Positions 26,259 to 35,702 of a stretch of DNA of 64,000 bases are shown piece by piece (position 1 is the stretch's first letter; each line of letters opens with the position of its first letter). The translations under genes were made by a program, and so were the position numbers. Origin of the DNA: CAZMVY01 sp964653435 (lineage in GTDB: Bacteria > Planctomycetota > Phycisphaerae > UBA1845 > PWPN01). A model generated the notes under the pieces. It worked only from the letters and a program-made list of their open reading frames with translations, searched no databases and was not told the DNA's origin. The stretch is taken from the NCBI GenBank assembly GCA_964653435.1, contig CAZZFA010000010.1:15609-79608 (forward strand), in the 5' to 3' direction.

Positions 26259-27758
26259 ATGAAGACGTGGCTACCAGGCGTGCGGGCGGTTGCGGTTCCC
26301 TCATGCGGCCGCGTCCGTCGGGTGTGCTGTCTCGTGATGCTGGTGCTGGCCTGCGGCATCTTTGTTCTGACCTGTCTCACGTTCAACTTTCCCCTCACAT
26401 ACTGCGACAGCCCGCGATGGGCGCCCGGCTACTTCGCCCGGCTGCGATCCATCGACGCGAGTGCCCTGGCCGGCTTCCGGGGATGGATTGTTCCCGCGTA
26501 TTTCGACCTGCTGGGCGCCCTGTCGATCCGGTGGGTTCTGCCGAATCTGATCGGCGTCGTGCAGGCGATCGCCACGCTGGCCGCCCTGGTTTACGTGTCC
26601 CGCCCTTTTCTGACGCGCAGCTCCGCGATCGAACTCGTCCTCGTGCCGGCGTTCCTGGCGTCGTGCCTGCGGTACGCCATGTACAGCCAGACCATTCTGA
26701 GCGAGTCGATCACGCTCGTTCTCTACGCGGTCCTCTGGCGGTTCGTTCTCGGCGGCGTGCCCACCCGGGCGGGTGTGGCCGTGTCGGGCATCGCGGCGAG
26801 TTGCCTGCTGCAGGCACGCGTGGACAGCGTGTACATGGTGCCCATTCTTCTGGGCAAGTGGCTTTCGGGCGGCATCCCGTGGATGCAGCGGCTCCGTCAC
26901 CTTCGCCTCGGTGTCGTTCTCTTCGCAGTGGCGTACCTTCCGAATCTGATGCTGCCGAATGCATCGCCCGGCTTCGGCAGATTCCTGATCGTGTCGGAGT
27001 GGTCGCGTTATACCCGCGAGCCGCGGAACCGGCTCGCAAGCGCTCTGAGCACGGACCTGAGCCGGCGGCTGGCGCGGATCACGCGGGACTACGAGGTGCT
27101 GGGGATCCGCGACGGAATCGATGTCGCGCGCGCGGCCGGCGGCGAATCCGCGGGCTGGGCGACGGTGCTGAAACTGCTGGCCTATCAGATGGTCAACGAC
27201 CCCGTCCGGGTCATCAAGGACCGGCTCATTACGTTCCTCGACCTGTTCTCCGCCTCGTTTTCGTCGTTCTCAACGGACTACAAGCCGTGGGGATACTACA
27301 CGTCGCCGTTCAAGAACGTGTTTCAGGCATGGCCCCTGGAGGCGTTTGACCGCTTCCGCTATTCGTGTCCGGAATTCGGTCTGGCCCAGGCGGCGTATTA
27401 TCATCTCCCCCAGATCCGCAGCCGGTCCGCATTTCAGGCGCTGCACGTGCTGTATCGCGCGGCGGGATTCTACAGCGATTACCTGTTGAAGCCGCTGCTG
27501 TATGCGACGCTGGTCGCCGCGCCGTTTCTGCTATGGCGATCGCGCAGCAGGGAATACAGGCTGCTCACGCTCATTATCGCGGCTCATTTCGCGCTTCGGG
27601 CGATCCTGATATGTGCGGACGAGCGTTACGAGCTGCCGGTTGACATGCTCTGCGTCTGGTGGGCGGCGCTGACGCTGCGCTGCGTATGGGACCGGCTGAG
27701 GGGCCAAGCCTCTCCGTCGTCACCAGCCGGCGGAGCGTGCGGCAGCGCAGCGGCGTAA
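26259..27758 (+). CDS. Polytopic membrane protein, possible GT-C-like glycosyltransferase
   Basis: 499 residues with roughly 9-11 hydrophobic segments. The first is at the N-terminus (VCCLVMLVLACGIFVLTCLT) and the last near the C-terminus (PLLYATLVAAPFLLW; LLTLIIAAHFALRAILI). The loop after helix 1 contains YCDSPRWAPGYFARLRSID, and a later one has YSQTILSESITLVLYAVLWR, reminiscent of helices in sugar-lipid transferases. I recognise no catalytic Asp motif with certainty. It ends with a Ser/Ala/Gly-rich tail. ATG 26259 is chosen over an upstream in-frame start at 26202 for lack of a ribosome-binding site there. It lies next to a methyltransferase gene and converges with the ABC permease. Confidence 0.65.
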   Translation: MKTWLPGVRAVAVPSCGRVRRVCCLVMLVLACGIFVLTCLTFNFPLTYCDSPRWAPGYFARLRSIDASALAGFRGWIVPAYFDLLGALSIRWVLPNLIGVVQAIATLAALVYVSRPFLTRSSAIELVLVPAFLASCLRYAMYSQTILSESITLVLYAVLWRFVLGGVPTRAGVAVSGIAASCLLQARVDSVYMVPILLGKWLSGGIPWMQRLRHLRLGVVLFAVAYLPNLMLPNASPGFGRFLIVSEWSRYTREPRNRLASALSTDLSRRLARITRDYEVLGIRDGIDVARAAGGESAGWATVLKLLAYQMVNDPVRVIKDRLITFLDLFSASFSSFSTDYKPWGYYTSPFKNVFQAWPLEAFDRFRYSCPEFGLAQAAYYHLPQIRSRSAFQALHVLYRAAGFYSDYLLKPLLYATLVAAPFLLWRSRSREYRLLTLIIAAHFALRAILICADERYELPVDMLCVWWAALTLRCVWDRLRGQASPSSPAGGACGSAAA

Positions 27759-27857
27759 GTCGCTGTCGCACGGCCGAACGCTGTCGCGCGACGGATGCCG
27801 GCGCGTCCCTCCTGCCACCGGCCACCGCCGCACGCGGGTCGAGCCGCGCCCGGTCGG

Positions 27858-30731
27858 TCAGGCCGTCTGCATGGCGGCGACGACGTTGTTCCTTGCCGCG
27901 CGCCTCGCCGGCAGCAGCCCCGCGATCAGGCACACGCCGACCGTCAGTCCGATCGCGCCGGCCACGAAGCCCCAGGGCAACGCGAACCGGAGCGGAAAGC
28001 CCCAGATCCGGTGTGTCAGTTCGTTCACGCCATAGGCGGCGTGAATCCCCAGCACCAGCCCCAGCGAACTGCCGATGGCTCCGAGGACAAGGGCCTCGCC
28101 GATGACGAGCCGCGCGATCTGCGAGCGGGTTGTGCCCACCGCGCGGAGCACGGCCAGTTGCCGGGTGCGGCTGGCGACGTTCGCCATCATCAGGTTGCCC
28201 ACGCCGAGCGCCGCGACGAGCAGCGCCACCATCGGGACGGCCGTCATCAGGTGCGTGGCGGTTCGCAGCGTCCGGTCGATCTCCGCCTTGAGTTCCGCGA
28301 CGGACTTGCGCAGTGCGTTCGGCACGCCGCAGCGCTCGGCGATCAGCGCCAGAAGCAGGTCTTCGCGGAACGCGCGGGTGCGTTCCTCCGGGCTTCGCCG
28401 GCGCCAGCTCTCGCGCGCGGCGTCGATCGCCGATCGGATGGTGCGCAGCGGCGCGAGATCCGCCGGCAACGCAGCCCAGGTCAGATCGTTCGCGCGGCTT
28501 CCGAGCCGCGACCAGGCCGCCCGGATCGTCTCCAGTTCGGCCCGTCGCTCGGGCATCCGGTCCGGCCAATCGTCGATCCAGCTCATCAGCCGGGAGGGCC
28601 TCGTGAGCGAGGGGATCTCCTTCTCGCGGAAGAACCGGGGCGGCTCTGCCGGCGGCAGGTCGAAGTTGATGAGGAAGAGGGTGATCTCGTTGTTGATGCC
28701 GAAGTAGCGTTTTGCGTCGGCCAGCGTGCCCATCACGCCGTTGACCTGGGCGGCCATGAGGTGGCTGTCGGCGTTGAAGTACGTGGCGGCGATGTCGAGC
28801 GCCGGCGATTCGACGATGCCGGCGATCTCGAACATGTGCGAGCCGCTGCCCGCCTGAATGGGCACGCGGCTGCCCACGCGGAGGTGTCGCAGCTCGGCAA
28901 ACTCCGGCGCGACCAGGATGTACCCGCCGCGTTTGAGCTTCGCCACGGCCTCCTCCTCGGATCCCTCGACGAACTCGAGGCGGGCCATTCGGAAGAACTC
29001 GTCGGGCTCTCCCGCGGCGAACCAGCCGAGGTTGCAGCGGATGTCGTTCGCCAGGGCGTACGAGGCGACGCCGGGGATGCTCGCGGCGGCGCGGCCCGCA
29101 TCGAGCGGAATCGGCTGCGCGGTCCAGACGAAGGCCTCGCACATCCGCTTGGGAAAATCCCACCCGGCCGTCAGGCTTTCCGTGTGGACGACGAGGCACA
29201 CGATCAACGAGAGGCCCACCATCAGCCCGGAGCAGATGCCGGCGCCCCGCCAGGAGGCCCGTCCCACCTGATCGCTCAGCAACTGATGTCGGATCGCCAG
29301 GACACGGGCCGTCACCCGCACAAACAGCTCACCGCCGAAGCGGATCAGAGCCGGTGCGAGCAGGGCGTATCCGCAGTAGAGCAGCATGACGCCCGCCATG
29401 GCGATCGGGGGCTTGAACCACCGGGTCGGCGGGAGTCCCCGGATCATCAGTGCATGCCCGACGATCATGGCAAGACCGAAAACCGCCGCCAGGATGTCAA
29501 GGTGCGGTCGTGTCGCGCGGGACTGGGGTTTCGTGGCCTCCAGCGGCGATACCCGCATGGCCTGCAGTGCAGGAAGGATGCCGCCCGCCAGAGCGGTGAC
29601 GGCGCCGCCCGCCAGCGCCAGCCCGATTCCCCAGCGGCTCAGGGCCAGATGCCCCACGAACTGCGGCGCGATAAGAACGGTCAGGCCGGTCAGCCCGATT
29701 CCGACGGGCACACCGAGCGCCAGCCCCGCCAGACCCATCGGCACCACTTCGGCCAGTACGAGAACGGCCATCTGCGCACGGGTCATCCCGACGCACCGCA
29801 GGAGGCCGAGTTGCCCGATCCGCTCCACCATGCCCATGCTCAGCGTGCTCAGGATGATGAAGAAGGCCGTAAAAAGAGCGACCCCGCTGATGAGCGTGAG
29901 GATGAACTCCGTCTGCGCCTGGGCGGCCTCCACCTGACGGAGCTTCGCCTCGGCAGTGGTGACCACGAAGCCCTGGTTGTACCGGTTTACCAGCATGCGG
30001 ATCCGCTGGGCGGTGGCCAGAAGGGCTGGCCGGGAAGGGTCTTTCAGGATGATGTCCACCTGCGTGACGCGCGGCGGGCCGGGACGGTCGGCGAGTTTCT
30101 GAAGCTCGGGCAGCATGACAACGGCCATCGGGCGCTGAAACTGGGCGACGCGCCGGCGCTGAAGCAGCCCGACGACGCGGAAATCGAATACCGGTGAGGT
30201 CTCATCGCGTCGGAGTCGCAGCGTATCGCCGAGGCGGATCCCGTGTTCCTCCGCAAAGGCGGCCTCGAGCATCGCGACGCCGCTGTCACCTGGCCGGAGC
30301 ACGCGGCCGCCGACGAGCGTTTCGCGGTAATCGCGGAAGAAGTACTCCGTCTCCGGCCGGATGCCGATCACGTCGATCAGAGGCGCGGAGATGCCGCCCG
30401 GTTCCTCCGGGTTCGTCGTCGGAGCGCCCGGCACGGCCTCGACGCGCTCCTTGAGGCGGCCCGTGGCGTGTTCGACGTTGGGTACCTGCCGCACGTCCTG
30501 CACGATGGACTCGAATACGGTGCCGGACTGGCCGTATGTGGACTCGACACCGAGATGGCTGCGGCCGATCCACGTCCACACCTGGTCGGCCACGCTCTGC
30601 CGGATCGACTCGTACGCGCCCGTGACCCATACGACCACGCCCACGCCCAGTGCGATCGCGATCGTGGCCAGTGCCGTCCGGCCCGGTTTAGCCCGCCAGT
30701 TCCTGATAGCGAGTTGCCACCAGTGTCGCAT
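27858..30731 (-). CDS. ABC transporter permease, MacB/FtsX type, duplicated (about 10 helices)
   Basis: 957 residues. N-terminal helix (…RTALATIAIALGVGVVVWVTGAY), a large periplasmic MacB-like domain, then an FtsX triplet (ILTLISGVALFTAFFIILST; MAVLVLAEVVPMGLAGLALG; WGIGLALAGGAVTALAGGIL). A central pair follows, then a second periplasmic domain, and the C-terminal FtsX triplet beginning MTAVPMVALLVAALGVGNLMMANV and ending AGLLPARRAARNN. This is the fused double-permease form seen in lipoprotein or peptide mechanotransmission exporters (LolCDE/MacB superfamily). ATG 30731 overlaps the ATPase gene by 44 nt, indicating a coupled operon. Substrate unknown; no membrane-fusion protein is adjacent. 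Confidence 0.9.
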   Translation of the reverse strand: MRHWWQLAIRNWRAKPGRTALATIAIALGVGVVVWVTGAYESIRQSVADQVWTWIGRSHLGVESTYGQSGTVFESIVQDVRQVPNVEHATGRLKERVEAVPGAPTTNPEEPGGISAPLIDVIGIRPETEYFFRDYRETLVGGRVLRPGDSGVAMLEAAFAEEHGIRLGDTLRLRRDETSPVFDFRVVGLLQRRRVAQFQRPMAVVMLPELQKLADRPGPPRVTQVDIILKDPSRPALLATAQRIRMLVNRYNQGFVVTTAEAKLRQVEAAQAQTEFILTLISGVALFTAFFIILSTLSMGMVERIGQLGLLRCVGMTRAQMAVLVLAEVVPMGLAGLALGVPVGIGLTGLTVLIAPQFVGHLALSRWGIGLALAGGAVTALAGGILPALQAMRVSPLEATKPQSRATRPHLDILAAVFGLAMIVGHALMIRGLPPTRWFKPPIAMAGVMLLYCGYALLAPALIRFGGELFVRVTARVLAIRHQLLSDQVGRASWRGAGICSGLMVGLSLIVCLVVHTESLTAGWDFPKRMCEAFVWTAQPIPLDAGRAAASIPGVASYALANDIRCNLGWFAAGEPDEFFRMARLEFVEGSEEEAVAKLKRGGYILVAPEFAELRHLRVGSRVPIQAGSGSHMFEIAGIVESPALDIAATYFNADSHLMAAQVNGVMGTLADAKRYFGINNEITLFLINFDLPPAEPPRFFREKEIPSLTRPSRLMSWIDDWPDRMPERRAELETIRAAWSRLGSRANDLTWAALPADLAPLRTIRSAIDAARESWRRRSPEERTRAFREDLLLALIAERCGVPNALRKSVAELKAEIDRTLRTATHLMTAVPMVALLVAALGVGNLMMANVASRTRQLAVLRAVGTTRSQIARLVIGEALVLGAIGSSLGLVLGIHAAYGVNELTHRIWGFPLRFALPWGFVAGAIGLTVGVCLIAGLLPARRAARNNVVAAMQTA

Positions 30732-31491
30732 TGCCCGCCTCGGTCGGCTCAATCTGCCCGACCAGCTCGCCGTCCTTCAGGACGAGGACGCGGTCCGCGA
30801 ACGACGCGGCCGCCGCCTCATGTGTGACCATGAGCACCGTCTTGCCCAGCTCCGAGGAGAGCCTCCGAAGAAGCTCCCAGATCTCATGGGCGTGTTTCGA
30901 ATCGAGGTTGCCCGTGGGCTCGTCCGCCAGCAGCAGGGCCGGATCGTTGAGCAGGCTCCGCGCGATGGCGACACGCTGTTGCTCGCCGCCCGACATTGCC
31001 TGCGGGCGGTGCCCCGCGCGGTCCTGAAGATGGACGAGCCGGATCATCTCCTCGGTGCGCCGTTCGATCTGTTCGATGGGTACCGCGTCGACGAGCAGGG
31101 GCAGCGAGACGTTCTCCCGGGCCGTCAGGGTGGGAAGCAGGTTGTATGCCTGAAAGATCACGCCGAGCCGTCGGCGACGAAACAGCGTGCGCTGGCGGTC
31201 GGAAAGCCGCGTGATGTCGTGCCCTTCGATGAACACGTGCCCCTCGTCCGGCAGATCGAGGCCGCCGATCAGATGCATCAGCGTGCTCTTGCCCGAGCCG
31301 CTCGCGCCCATAATGGCGATGAACTCCCCGGGCCGCGCTTCCAGGGAGACGCCGCGAAGGGCGTGAACCACGGTGGGGCCGAGGAGGTAGCGCTTGTGCA
31401 GGTTCTCGACACGCAGAATCGGTGAACCGGGAGAGCGGCCGTCGCCGTTCTGCTTGTTCGCCAGGATTTCATTCACTAGAGTACCCTGCAT
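30688..31491 (-). CDS. ABC transporter ATP-binding protein, MacB/LolD type
   Basis: 267 residues. Walker A GASGSGKST with IAIM before it, Q-loop VIFQAYNLLPTLTARENV, signature MSGGEQQRVAIARSL, Walker B LLLADEPTGNLDS, H-loop VMVTHEAAAASFADRV-like. The LPTLTARENV and GNLDS wording is typical of the LolD/MacB subfamily. ATG 31491 is preferred because a further upstream start (31545) would overlap the divergent phosphoesterase gene. It leaves about 30 residues before the ATPase core. It pairs with the overlapping permease at 27858-30731 to make a homodimeric exporter, probably driving lipoprotein or extracellular-peptide transport across or within the envelope. Confidence 0.93.
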   Translation of the reverse strand: MQGTLVNEILANKQNGDGRSPGSPILRVENLHKRYLLGPTVVHALRGVSLEARPGEFIAIMGASGSGKSTLMHLIGGLDLPDEGHVFIEGHDITRLSDRQRTLFRRRRLGVIFQAYNLLPTLTARENVSLPLLVDAVPIEQIERRTEEMIRLVHLQDRAGHRPQAMSGGEQQRVAIARSLLNDPALLLADEPTGNLDSKHAHEIWELLRRLSSELGKTVLMVTHEAAAASFADRVLVLKDGELVGQIEPTEAGNATLVATRYQELAG

Positions 31492-31515
31492 TCGTATCCG
31501 CGACGAGGTTGGTGC

Positions 31516-32385
31516 ATGCGACTCATTGTAACCGCCGATCTTCACTACGACATCCTGCGAAGCCAGCGCCCCACGGAGCGCCTCGCCGAGGAGATCAATC
31601 GGGCCGGCGGCGACGCCCTGATCATTGTCGGCGACGCCTGCGGTCGTGACCCCGGCATTCTACGGCGGTGCTTGCATCTTTTCGATAGCTTCCCCGGGCG
31701 GGTTTTTTTCGTGGCGGGCAACCATGACATCTGGACCGGGCAGGGCGATTCGCTGGCTCGCTACGAGCGGGAGCTGGCGGCGGTGTGCGAGGAGGCCGGC
31801 GTGTGGTACCTGGATGCCCGGCCGTACGTTCAGGACGGCGTTGCCCTCGTCGGGTCGTGCGGGTGGTACGATTATTCCTTCCGCCACGAGGAACTGGGCA
31901 TCCCGATGCGGTTTTACGAGCACAAAGTGGCCCCGGGTGCGGCGGCGCGCCTTGAGGAATACGGCCGGCTGCTTGACGACCGCCACGACGTCACCGACGC
32001 GATGCTGGAGATCACGACACGCTGGATGGACGGCGTGAATGTGCATCTGCCGATGAGCGATGGAGAGTTCACCCGGCGGCTTCGCGACCGCATGGCCGAA
32101 CACCTGCGGGCCGTGGCGGGGGAGGCGCGGCAGATCGTGGTCGCCATACACCACGTGCCGTTTGCGGAAATGGTTCACCGCAGCGGCCGACCCGACTGGG
32201 ACTTCGCCAACGCGTTCATGGGCAGCCCGCTCTTCGGCGAATTGCTGCTGTCCGTGGCGGAGGTGCGGTATGTGTTCTGCGGCCACACGCACCGGCCTCT
32301 GCGGCGGCGGATCGGGCACATCGAATGCGTGAATGTGGGGTGCACCTACCGGGCCAAGCGTTACGAGACGCTGGTGGTGGGGTAA
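31516..32385 (+). CDS. Calcineurin-like metallophosphoesterase
   Basis: 289 residues, cytosolic. The binuclear metal motifs are in order: D-x-H in IVTADLHYDI (residues 7-9), GD in IIVGDACGRD (near 39), GNHD in FFVAGNHDIWTG (near 72), HH in VVAIHHVPF (near 215), and GH-x-H in VFCGHTHRPL (near 255). All ligands are present. The family includes phosphodiesterases and protein or nucleotide phosphatases; no domain narrows the substrate. It is divergent from the ABC exporter with only 24 bp between the two starts, so their promoters must overlap coding sequence. It converges with the HU-like gene. Confidence 0.9.
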   Translation: MRLIVTADLHYDILRSQRPTERLAEEINRAGGDALIIVGDACGRDPGILRRCLHLFDSFPGRVFFVAGNHDIWTGQGDSLARYERELAAVCEEAGVWYLDARPYVQDGVALVGSCGWYDYSFRHEELGIPMRFYEHKVAPGAAARLEEYGRLLDDRHDVTDAMLEITTRWMDGVNVHLPMSDGEFTRRLRDRMAEHLRAVAGEARQIVVAIHHVPFAEMVHRSGRPDWDFANAFMGSPLFGELLLSVAEVRYVFCGHTHRPLRRRIGHIECVNVGCTYRAKRYETLVVG

Positions 32386-32469
32386 AGCGGTCCCTCCGAT
32401 CGGTTGGCGGCGCAACCCCTGCGTTCGCGTACCGCGCCATCGCCAAACCGGTGTGCCGTCCTGGTGCCG

Positions 32470-32826
32470 TCAGGGCTGGGGCGAGTGCGGGGCCGCCACA
32501 TCGGGCTGCAGCGCGCCGGCGCGGTCCTCCTTCGGTTCAATCGGTGCATCGGGAGAATTGACCAGGGCGCGCAGGCTCCCGAACGCGTGGAAGCGGACCA
32601 CGCGGCGCGGGGCGATCTGCATCAGCTCGCCGGTCCGCGGATTCCGCCCTGTGCGGGCCTTACGGACCTTGACCCGCAGGGAACCGAGTCCCGGCAGAAC
32701 GAAATGCCGGTTGCGGATGAGCTCCTTGCGGGCCAGCTCAATCAGCCCCGCGTAGAAGCGATTGACGTTGGCCTTGGTCAGCCCCGCGCTACGCATGATG
32801 CTCTCGATGAACTGGTCGTGATTCAT
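32470..32826 (-). CDS. HU/IHF-family DNA-binding protein with C-terminal tail
   Basis: 118 residues. The HU fold is recognisable: N-terminal helices (MNHDQFIESIMRSAGLTKAN), then VLPGLGSLRVKVRKARTGRN and PRTGELMQIAPRRVVRF, the DNA-intercalating arm with the conserved 'GRNPRTGE' and Pro. The core ends about residue 90, and a 28-residue Pro/Ala-rich tail follows. Relative to canonical HU (90 residues) only this tail is unusual. GGAAAGGA sits 11 nt before the ATG, and a promoter is visible at 32966-32994. Role: nucleoid folding and DNA bending. It converges with the phosphoesterase gene. Confidence 0.85.
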   Translation of the reverse strand: MNHDQFIESIMRSAGLTKANVNRFYAGLIELARKELIRNRHFVLPGLGSLRVKVRKARTGRNPRTGELMQIAPRRVVRFHAFGSLRALVNSPDAPIEPKEDRAGALQPDVAAPHSPQP

Positions 32827-32965
32827 GGCGGGTGTCCTTTCCGGGAAAGAGCATTCCACGCCGCAGCGCGGGGGCGCGCGGGCCGGATACCGCCGCCTGA
32901 GTTGAACGTCGGCTCCGCTTTCAGCGCAGTCCTCCGACGTTGCGGCTCCACAGACCGATGCGACC

Positions 32966-32994
32966 ATGATACCGTCCAGACGAGCCCGTTGCAA
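32966..32994 (-). promoter_or_regulatory. Promoter for the HU-like gene
   Basis: Reverse strand TTGCAA (32994-32989), 17-nt spacer, TATCAT (32971-32966), in an A-rich patch. Leader about 130 nt. Confidence 0.65.
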
Positions 32995-33265
32995 GAAAAA
33001 AGAACAGTGTCGCGACAAGTACCTAGAAAATTATTTCATCTCCACGTTATTGAACGTATGCGAATTGCCCGCTGGTTCTCGCAAGATGTTTGCGCCCCGG
33101 GTATGGTGGCGACGGGTTGTTCGCCCGGCGGGAACAGGGTGCCGCAGCCCCGGGCGGCTGCGCGCCTTGAGGCTCGGCGCAGGCGCGGGCGGGCCTTCGT
33201 ATGGAGCCGGGGCCTCGATAGTCTGCAACTTGCCGCCGAACCGATAGTATACAACGGAGTGCTGC

Positions 33266-33664
33266 ATGTGCGATTCGTCGGGACATCAGGTGGTTGCTCG
33301 TCGGCTGGCGGCTGTGCTGCTGCTGGGGGCATGCGCTGCGATCGGGTCGGCAGGTTGTGCGGACCCACGGGCGCAGGAGCCGCTCGCGCGACACGAGCAG
33401 TATCTCCGGGGCACTGTGCAGGTCCTTCGGGAGGACGAGGCTTCCCGTCCGGGGCGGCTGAAGGGGTCGGTGGATGCCGTGACGGCGAGGAGCAAAGAAG
33501 ACCCGGATCGGTTGACGGAGGCCGTGAACGGCACAGGTGATCTCATCGAGGCCGAGAAGCGACGCTGGCAGGAACGACAGCCGGAGTATCGCCAGGCCAT
33601 CGAGCAGGAGCTTCGCGGCAATCCTCAGCGGGCGGCCGACATCCTGCCGGAGATGGTTTACTGA
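33266..33664 (+). CDS. Putative lipoprotein, unknown
   Basis: 132 residues. The N-terminus VARRLAAVLLLGACAAIGSAGC is a lipoprotein signal with a lipobox GSAGC (Cys near 31). The mature part is very charged and probably helical (RHEQYLRGTVQVLREDEASR; LIEAEKRRWQERQPEYRQAI), with no known domain. ACGGAG lies 5 nt before the ATG. Possibly a periplasmic coiled protein tethered to a membrane; the function cannot be inferred. Confidence 0.7.
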   Translation: MCDSSGHQVVARRLAAVLLLGACAAIGSAGCADPRAQEPLARHEQYLRGTVQVLREDEASRPGRLKGSVDAVTARSKEDPDRLTEAVNGTGDLIEAEKRRWQERQPEYRQAIEQELRGNPQRAADILPEMVY

Positions 33665-33851
33665 ACAGCTTCTCGGGGTTTGTTGCGGGCGTGGATGCAG
33701 GGATTGTCCGCCGGGCCGGCGACGCCACATGCGACAATGCTCCGTTGCCTTGGCCTTCAGGAAGCGTCTGCGGATCGCCCCTGGCATCTCACCGGAAACG
33801 CCGCGCGGCAAGTGCGTCCCGGCTTGAGCAGCCGGGCGGTCGCCGACCGAT

Positions 33852-34607
33852 TCACCGCTGGAGGCCGTCGAAGGGCGGGGGAATCTGCCAATCGCCCAAC
33901 AGCGATACGATGTCCGTCGTGCCTACCGGCCGGGGCAGTGCGAAGAGTTCGCCGTATGGGAATCCGCAGAGGGCGCCCTCGAATCCGGCCGTCGAGCGGA
34001 TGTAGTGCTGGAGCCGCCTGAGCCGATCCCCGTCGAATTGTGATCGGTAGCAGGCGACGGCCTCCAGCTTCTGCTCGATCGTCTCGGAGATATCCACGAC
34101 GACGCGCGATTGCCAGTGGGGGATTTCCGCGGACGAGGGCACCGGGCGGTAGAGCAGGTGGTCGATTCGATGCGGTTCCGTGCCGCCGAAGCGATCGTTC
34201 CACTTGGTGAGTTGCGCGTAGAAGCGGGCCGCCTCGGTAAGGAGCTGCGCCTGGTAGTGGTCGGGTGAGGCGGCGGGTGTGCGGCCGGCCATTGCGACGA
34301 GGATACGCGGGCGGTACTTCCGGAGGGCGGTTGCCAGTACGTACCGGGCCGCGGGCGTGTCCATGAGTTCGCGATTGGTCAGCGGGAGGATCTCGCACAC
34401 ATGAGCGCCGAGGACTCGCGCGGCGGCGGCCGCCTCGGCCCGACGGGTCTCGGACGTGCCGCGGGGAGTCGGTTCCCCGTCGGTCATGTGGATCATACCG
34501 ACGCGATAGCCGAGTTTGACAAGTCGGGCGATCGTGCCGCCGCTGCCTATTTCCAGGTCGTCGGGATGGGGGGCAGTGAAGACGATGTCAAGCTGATCTT
34601 GTGCCAT
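33852..34607 (-). CDS. PIG-L/LmbE-family deacetylase (BshB-like)
   Basis: 251 residues. The zinc-site motif PHPDDLEIGSGG sits near residue 13, followed by GMIHMTDGEPTPRG (the TDGE strand), LPLTNRELMDT, and a His-containing segment (SPDHYQAQLL) that supplies the third zinc ligand. The family removes acetyl groups from GlcNAc-malate (bacillithiol), GlcNAc-inositol (mycothiol) or related N-acetylated amino sugars. The IHMTDGEPT wording is closest to BshB1-like proteins, but no bshA/bshC gene is adjacent, so bacillithiol synthesis is a guess. ATG 34607 begins exactly ahead of the fold. A near-perfect promoter lies at 34651-34679. Confidence 0.85.
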   Translation of the reverse strand: MAQDQLDIVFTAPHPDDLEIGSGGTIARLVKLGYRVGMIHMTDGEPTPRGTSETRRAEAAAAARVLGAHVCEILPLTNRELMDTPAARYVLATALRKYRPRILVAMAGRTPAASPDHYQAQLLTEAARFYAQLTKWNDRFGGTEPHRIDHLLYRPVPSSAEIPHWQSRVVVDISETIEQKLEAVACYRSQFDGDRLRRLQHYIRSTAGFEGALCGFPYGELFALPRPVGTTDIVSLLGDWQIPPPFDGLQR

Positions 34608-34650
34608 GCTCCTGGGTCCATCGGGAAGCCGTAACTCAACGTTCTGTGTG

Positions 34651-34679
34651 ACTATAGGGCAAGCTGCCCGGCCGGGCAA
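34651..34679 (-). promoter_or_regulatory. Promoter for the PIG-L gene
   Basis: Reverse strand TTGCCC (34679-34674), 17-nt spacer, TATAGT (34656-34651). It lies back to back with a + strand promoter about 50 bp away. Confidence 0.65.
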
Positions 34680-34728
34680 CCGACGGAGGCCCGGCGATAT
34701 CCGCGGGAAAGCCGCCCGCAGATCAAGG

Positions 34729-34757
34729 TTGTCGCGTCAGTTAGCCGAGAGTATTCT
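34729..34757 (+). promoter_or_regulatory. Promoter for the lipoprotein genes starting at 34841
   Basis: TTGTCG (34729-34734), 17-nt spacer, TATTCT (34752-34757). It is divergent to the PIG-L promoter. Confidence 0.5.
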
Positions 34758-34840
34758 TATCGCGGGCGCTCGGCGTTGCGACCCGGCCGGGCGATGCGGT
34801 GGTTCATGAATGGCCCGGGCGACTTGCCGGGGAGAGTGCG

Positions 34841-35089
34841 ATGAAGCGTGGTGCAGGTATTCTCGTGTGCCTGACGGCGGTCGTGGCGGCCGCCATAGCC
34901 TGGTTTGCCGGGTGCGCGGCGCCGTATCCGAATGCGCTGCGGGACGACAGCGGCAACGAGATCCGGTTCAGCGAGATCAGCCCGATTCTGTTCAGTACCA
35001 CGCTCACCGAAGATCAGAAGAAAGAGGCCCTCCGGAATCTGGGCATTACCGACGAAGAGCTGATCAACCTGCTCCTTGCGCAGACGTAA
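34841..35089 (+). CDS. Small putative lipoprotein
   Basis: 82 residues: a lipoprotein signal (ILVCLTAVVAAAIAWFAGC, lipobox near 23) and a short acidic helical region (TEDQKKEALRNLGITDEELI). GGGGAG precedes the ATG. It is followed 63 nt later by a second small lipoprotein, and then by a PhnD-like lipoprotein, all on the same strand. No domain is recognised. Confidence 0.7.
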   Translation: MKRGAGILVCLTAVVAAAIAWFAGCAAPYPNALRDDSGNEIRFSEISPILFSTTLTEDQKKEALRNLGITDEELINLLLAQT

Positions 35090-35152
35090 TCGCCGATGAT
35101 CGCGGCTCCGGAGCCGAGCCGCGCCGTGCTTCTTTCCGAGGAGAGGCTTCAA

Positions 35153-35569
35153 ATGACGTACCGCAAACCTTCGTCGATCGTCCTCGTTCTGCTCGCCTCC
35201 ACGATGCTGGGGCTCGGCGGTTGCCTGGGCGTAGGCGGATGCGGCGATCCGGCCACGAGCGCCCTGATGAAGATCGGCACCGGGCAGATGACGCAGCTCA
35301 CCGCGGATGAGTTGCAGGCGCTGGCCCAGATGGTGTCCGCGCAGCAGGGGCTGGAGGCGCCGGAGATCCCCGATCCTCTTGCGCAGGCCGGCGTTGATAT
35401 CCTCAAGGCGAACGGCATCAACACGATTGACCAGTTGCTGGCCTTCCTGGAGAACCTGCAGCGCGATCCGACGTCGGTAACGATTCCCGCGTCCGCGGTG
35501 GAGGCCTTGCCGTCGTTGATCGAGCTGTTCAACAGCTTCAACGCGGCGAACGCGCCTCCCTCTACGTGA
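35153..35569 (+). CDS. Putative lipoprotein, helical
   Basis: 138 residues. Signal LVLLASTMLGLGGC with lipobox Cys near 25; GAGGAGAG precedes ATG 35153. The mature part is Gln/Leu/Ala-rich and helical (TQLTADELQALAQMVSAQQG; TIDQLLAFLENLQ). It contains another Gly/Cys stretch (GVGGCGD) just after the signal. No known family. It is the middle gene of a three-lipoprotein run (34841-36638). Confidence 0.7.
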   Translation: MTYRKPSSIVLVLLASTMLGLGGCLGVGGCGDPATSALMKIGTGQMTQLTADELQALAQMVSAQQGLEAPEIPDPLAQAGVDILKANGINTIDQLLAFLENLQRDPTSVTIPASAVEALPSLIELFNSFNAANAPPST

Positions 35570-35702
35570 CCGCCGCGAGCGGGCCTCGCTCAGCGCGGGC
35601 GTCCGGGTGCCGATTCCCCTGCGAATACGGCGGTTGTCCCGTCTCCCGTCGCGGCGTATACTTGCTTCCCGCACGGCGCGACGCGATGGAGGAGGTACAC
35701 GC

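Noticed and set aside
25007..26398. Extending the GT-C gene at 23030-25006 by 464 residues upstream
   Set aside because: The extra sequence is antisense to the methyltransferase gene and ends in intergenic DNA.
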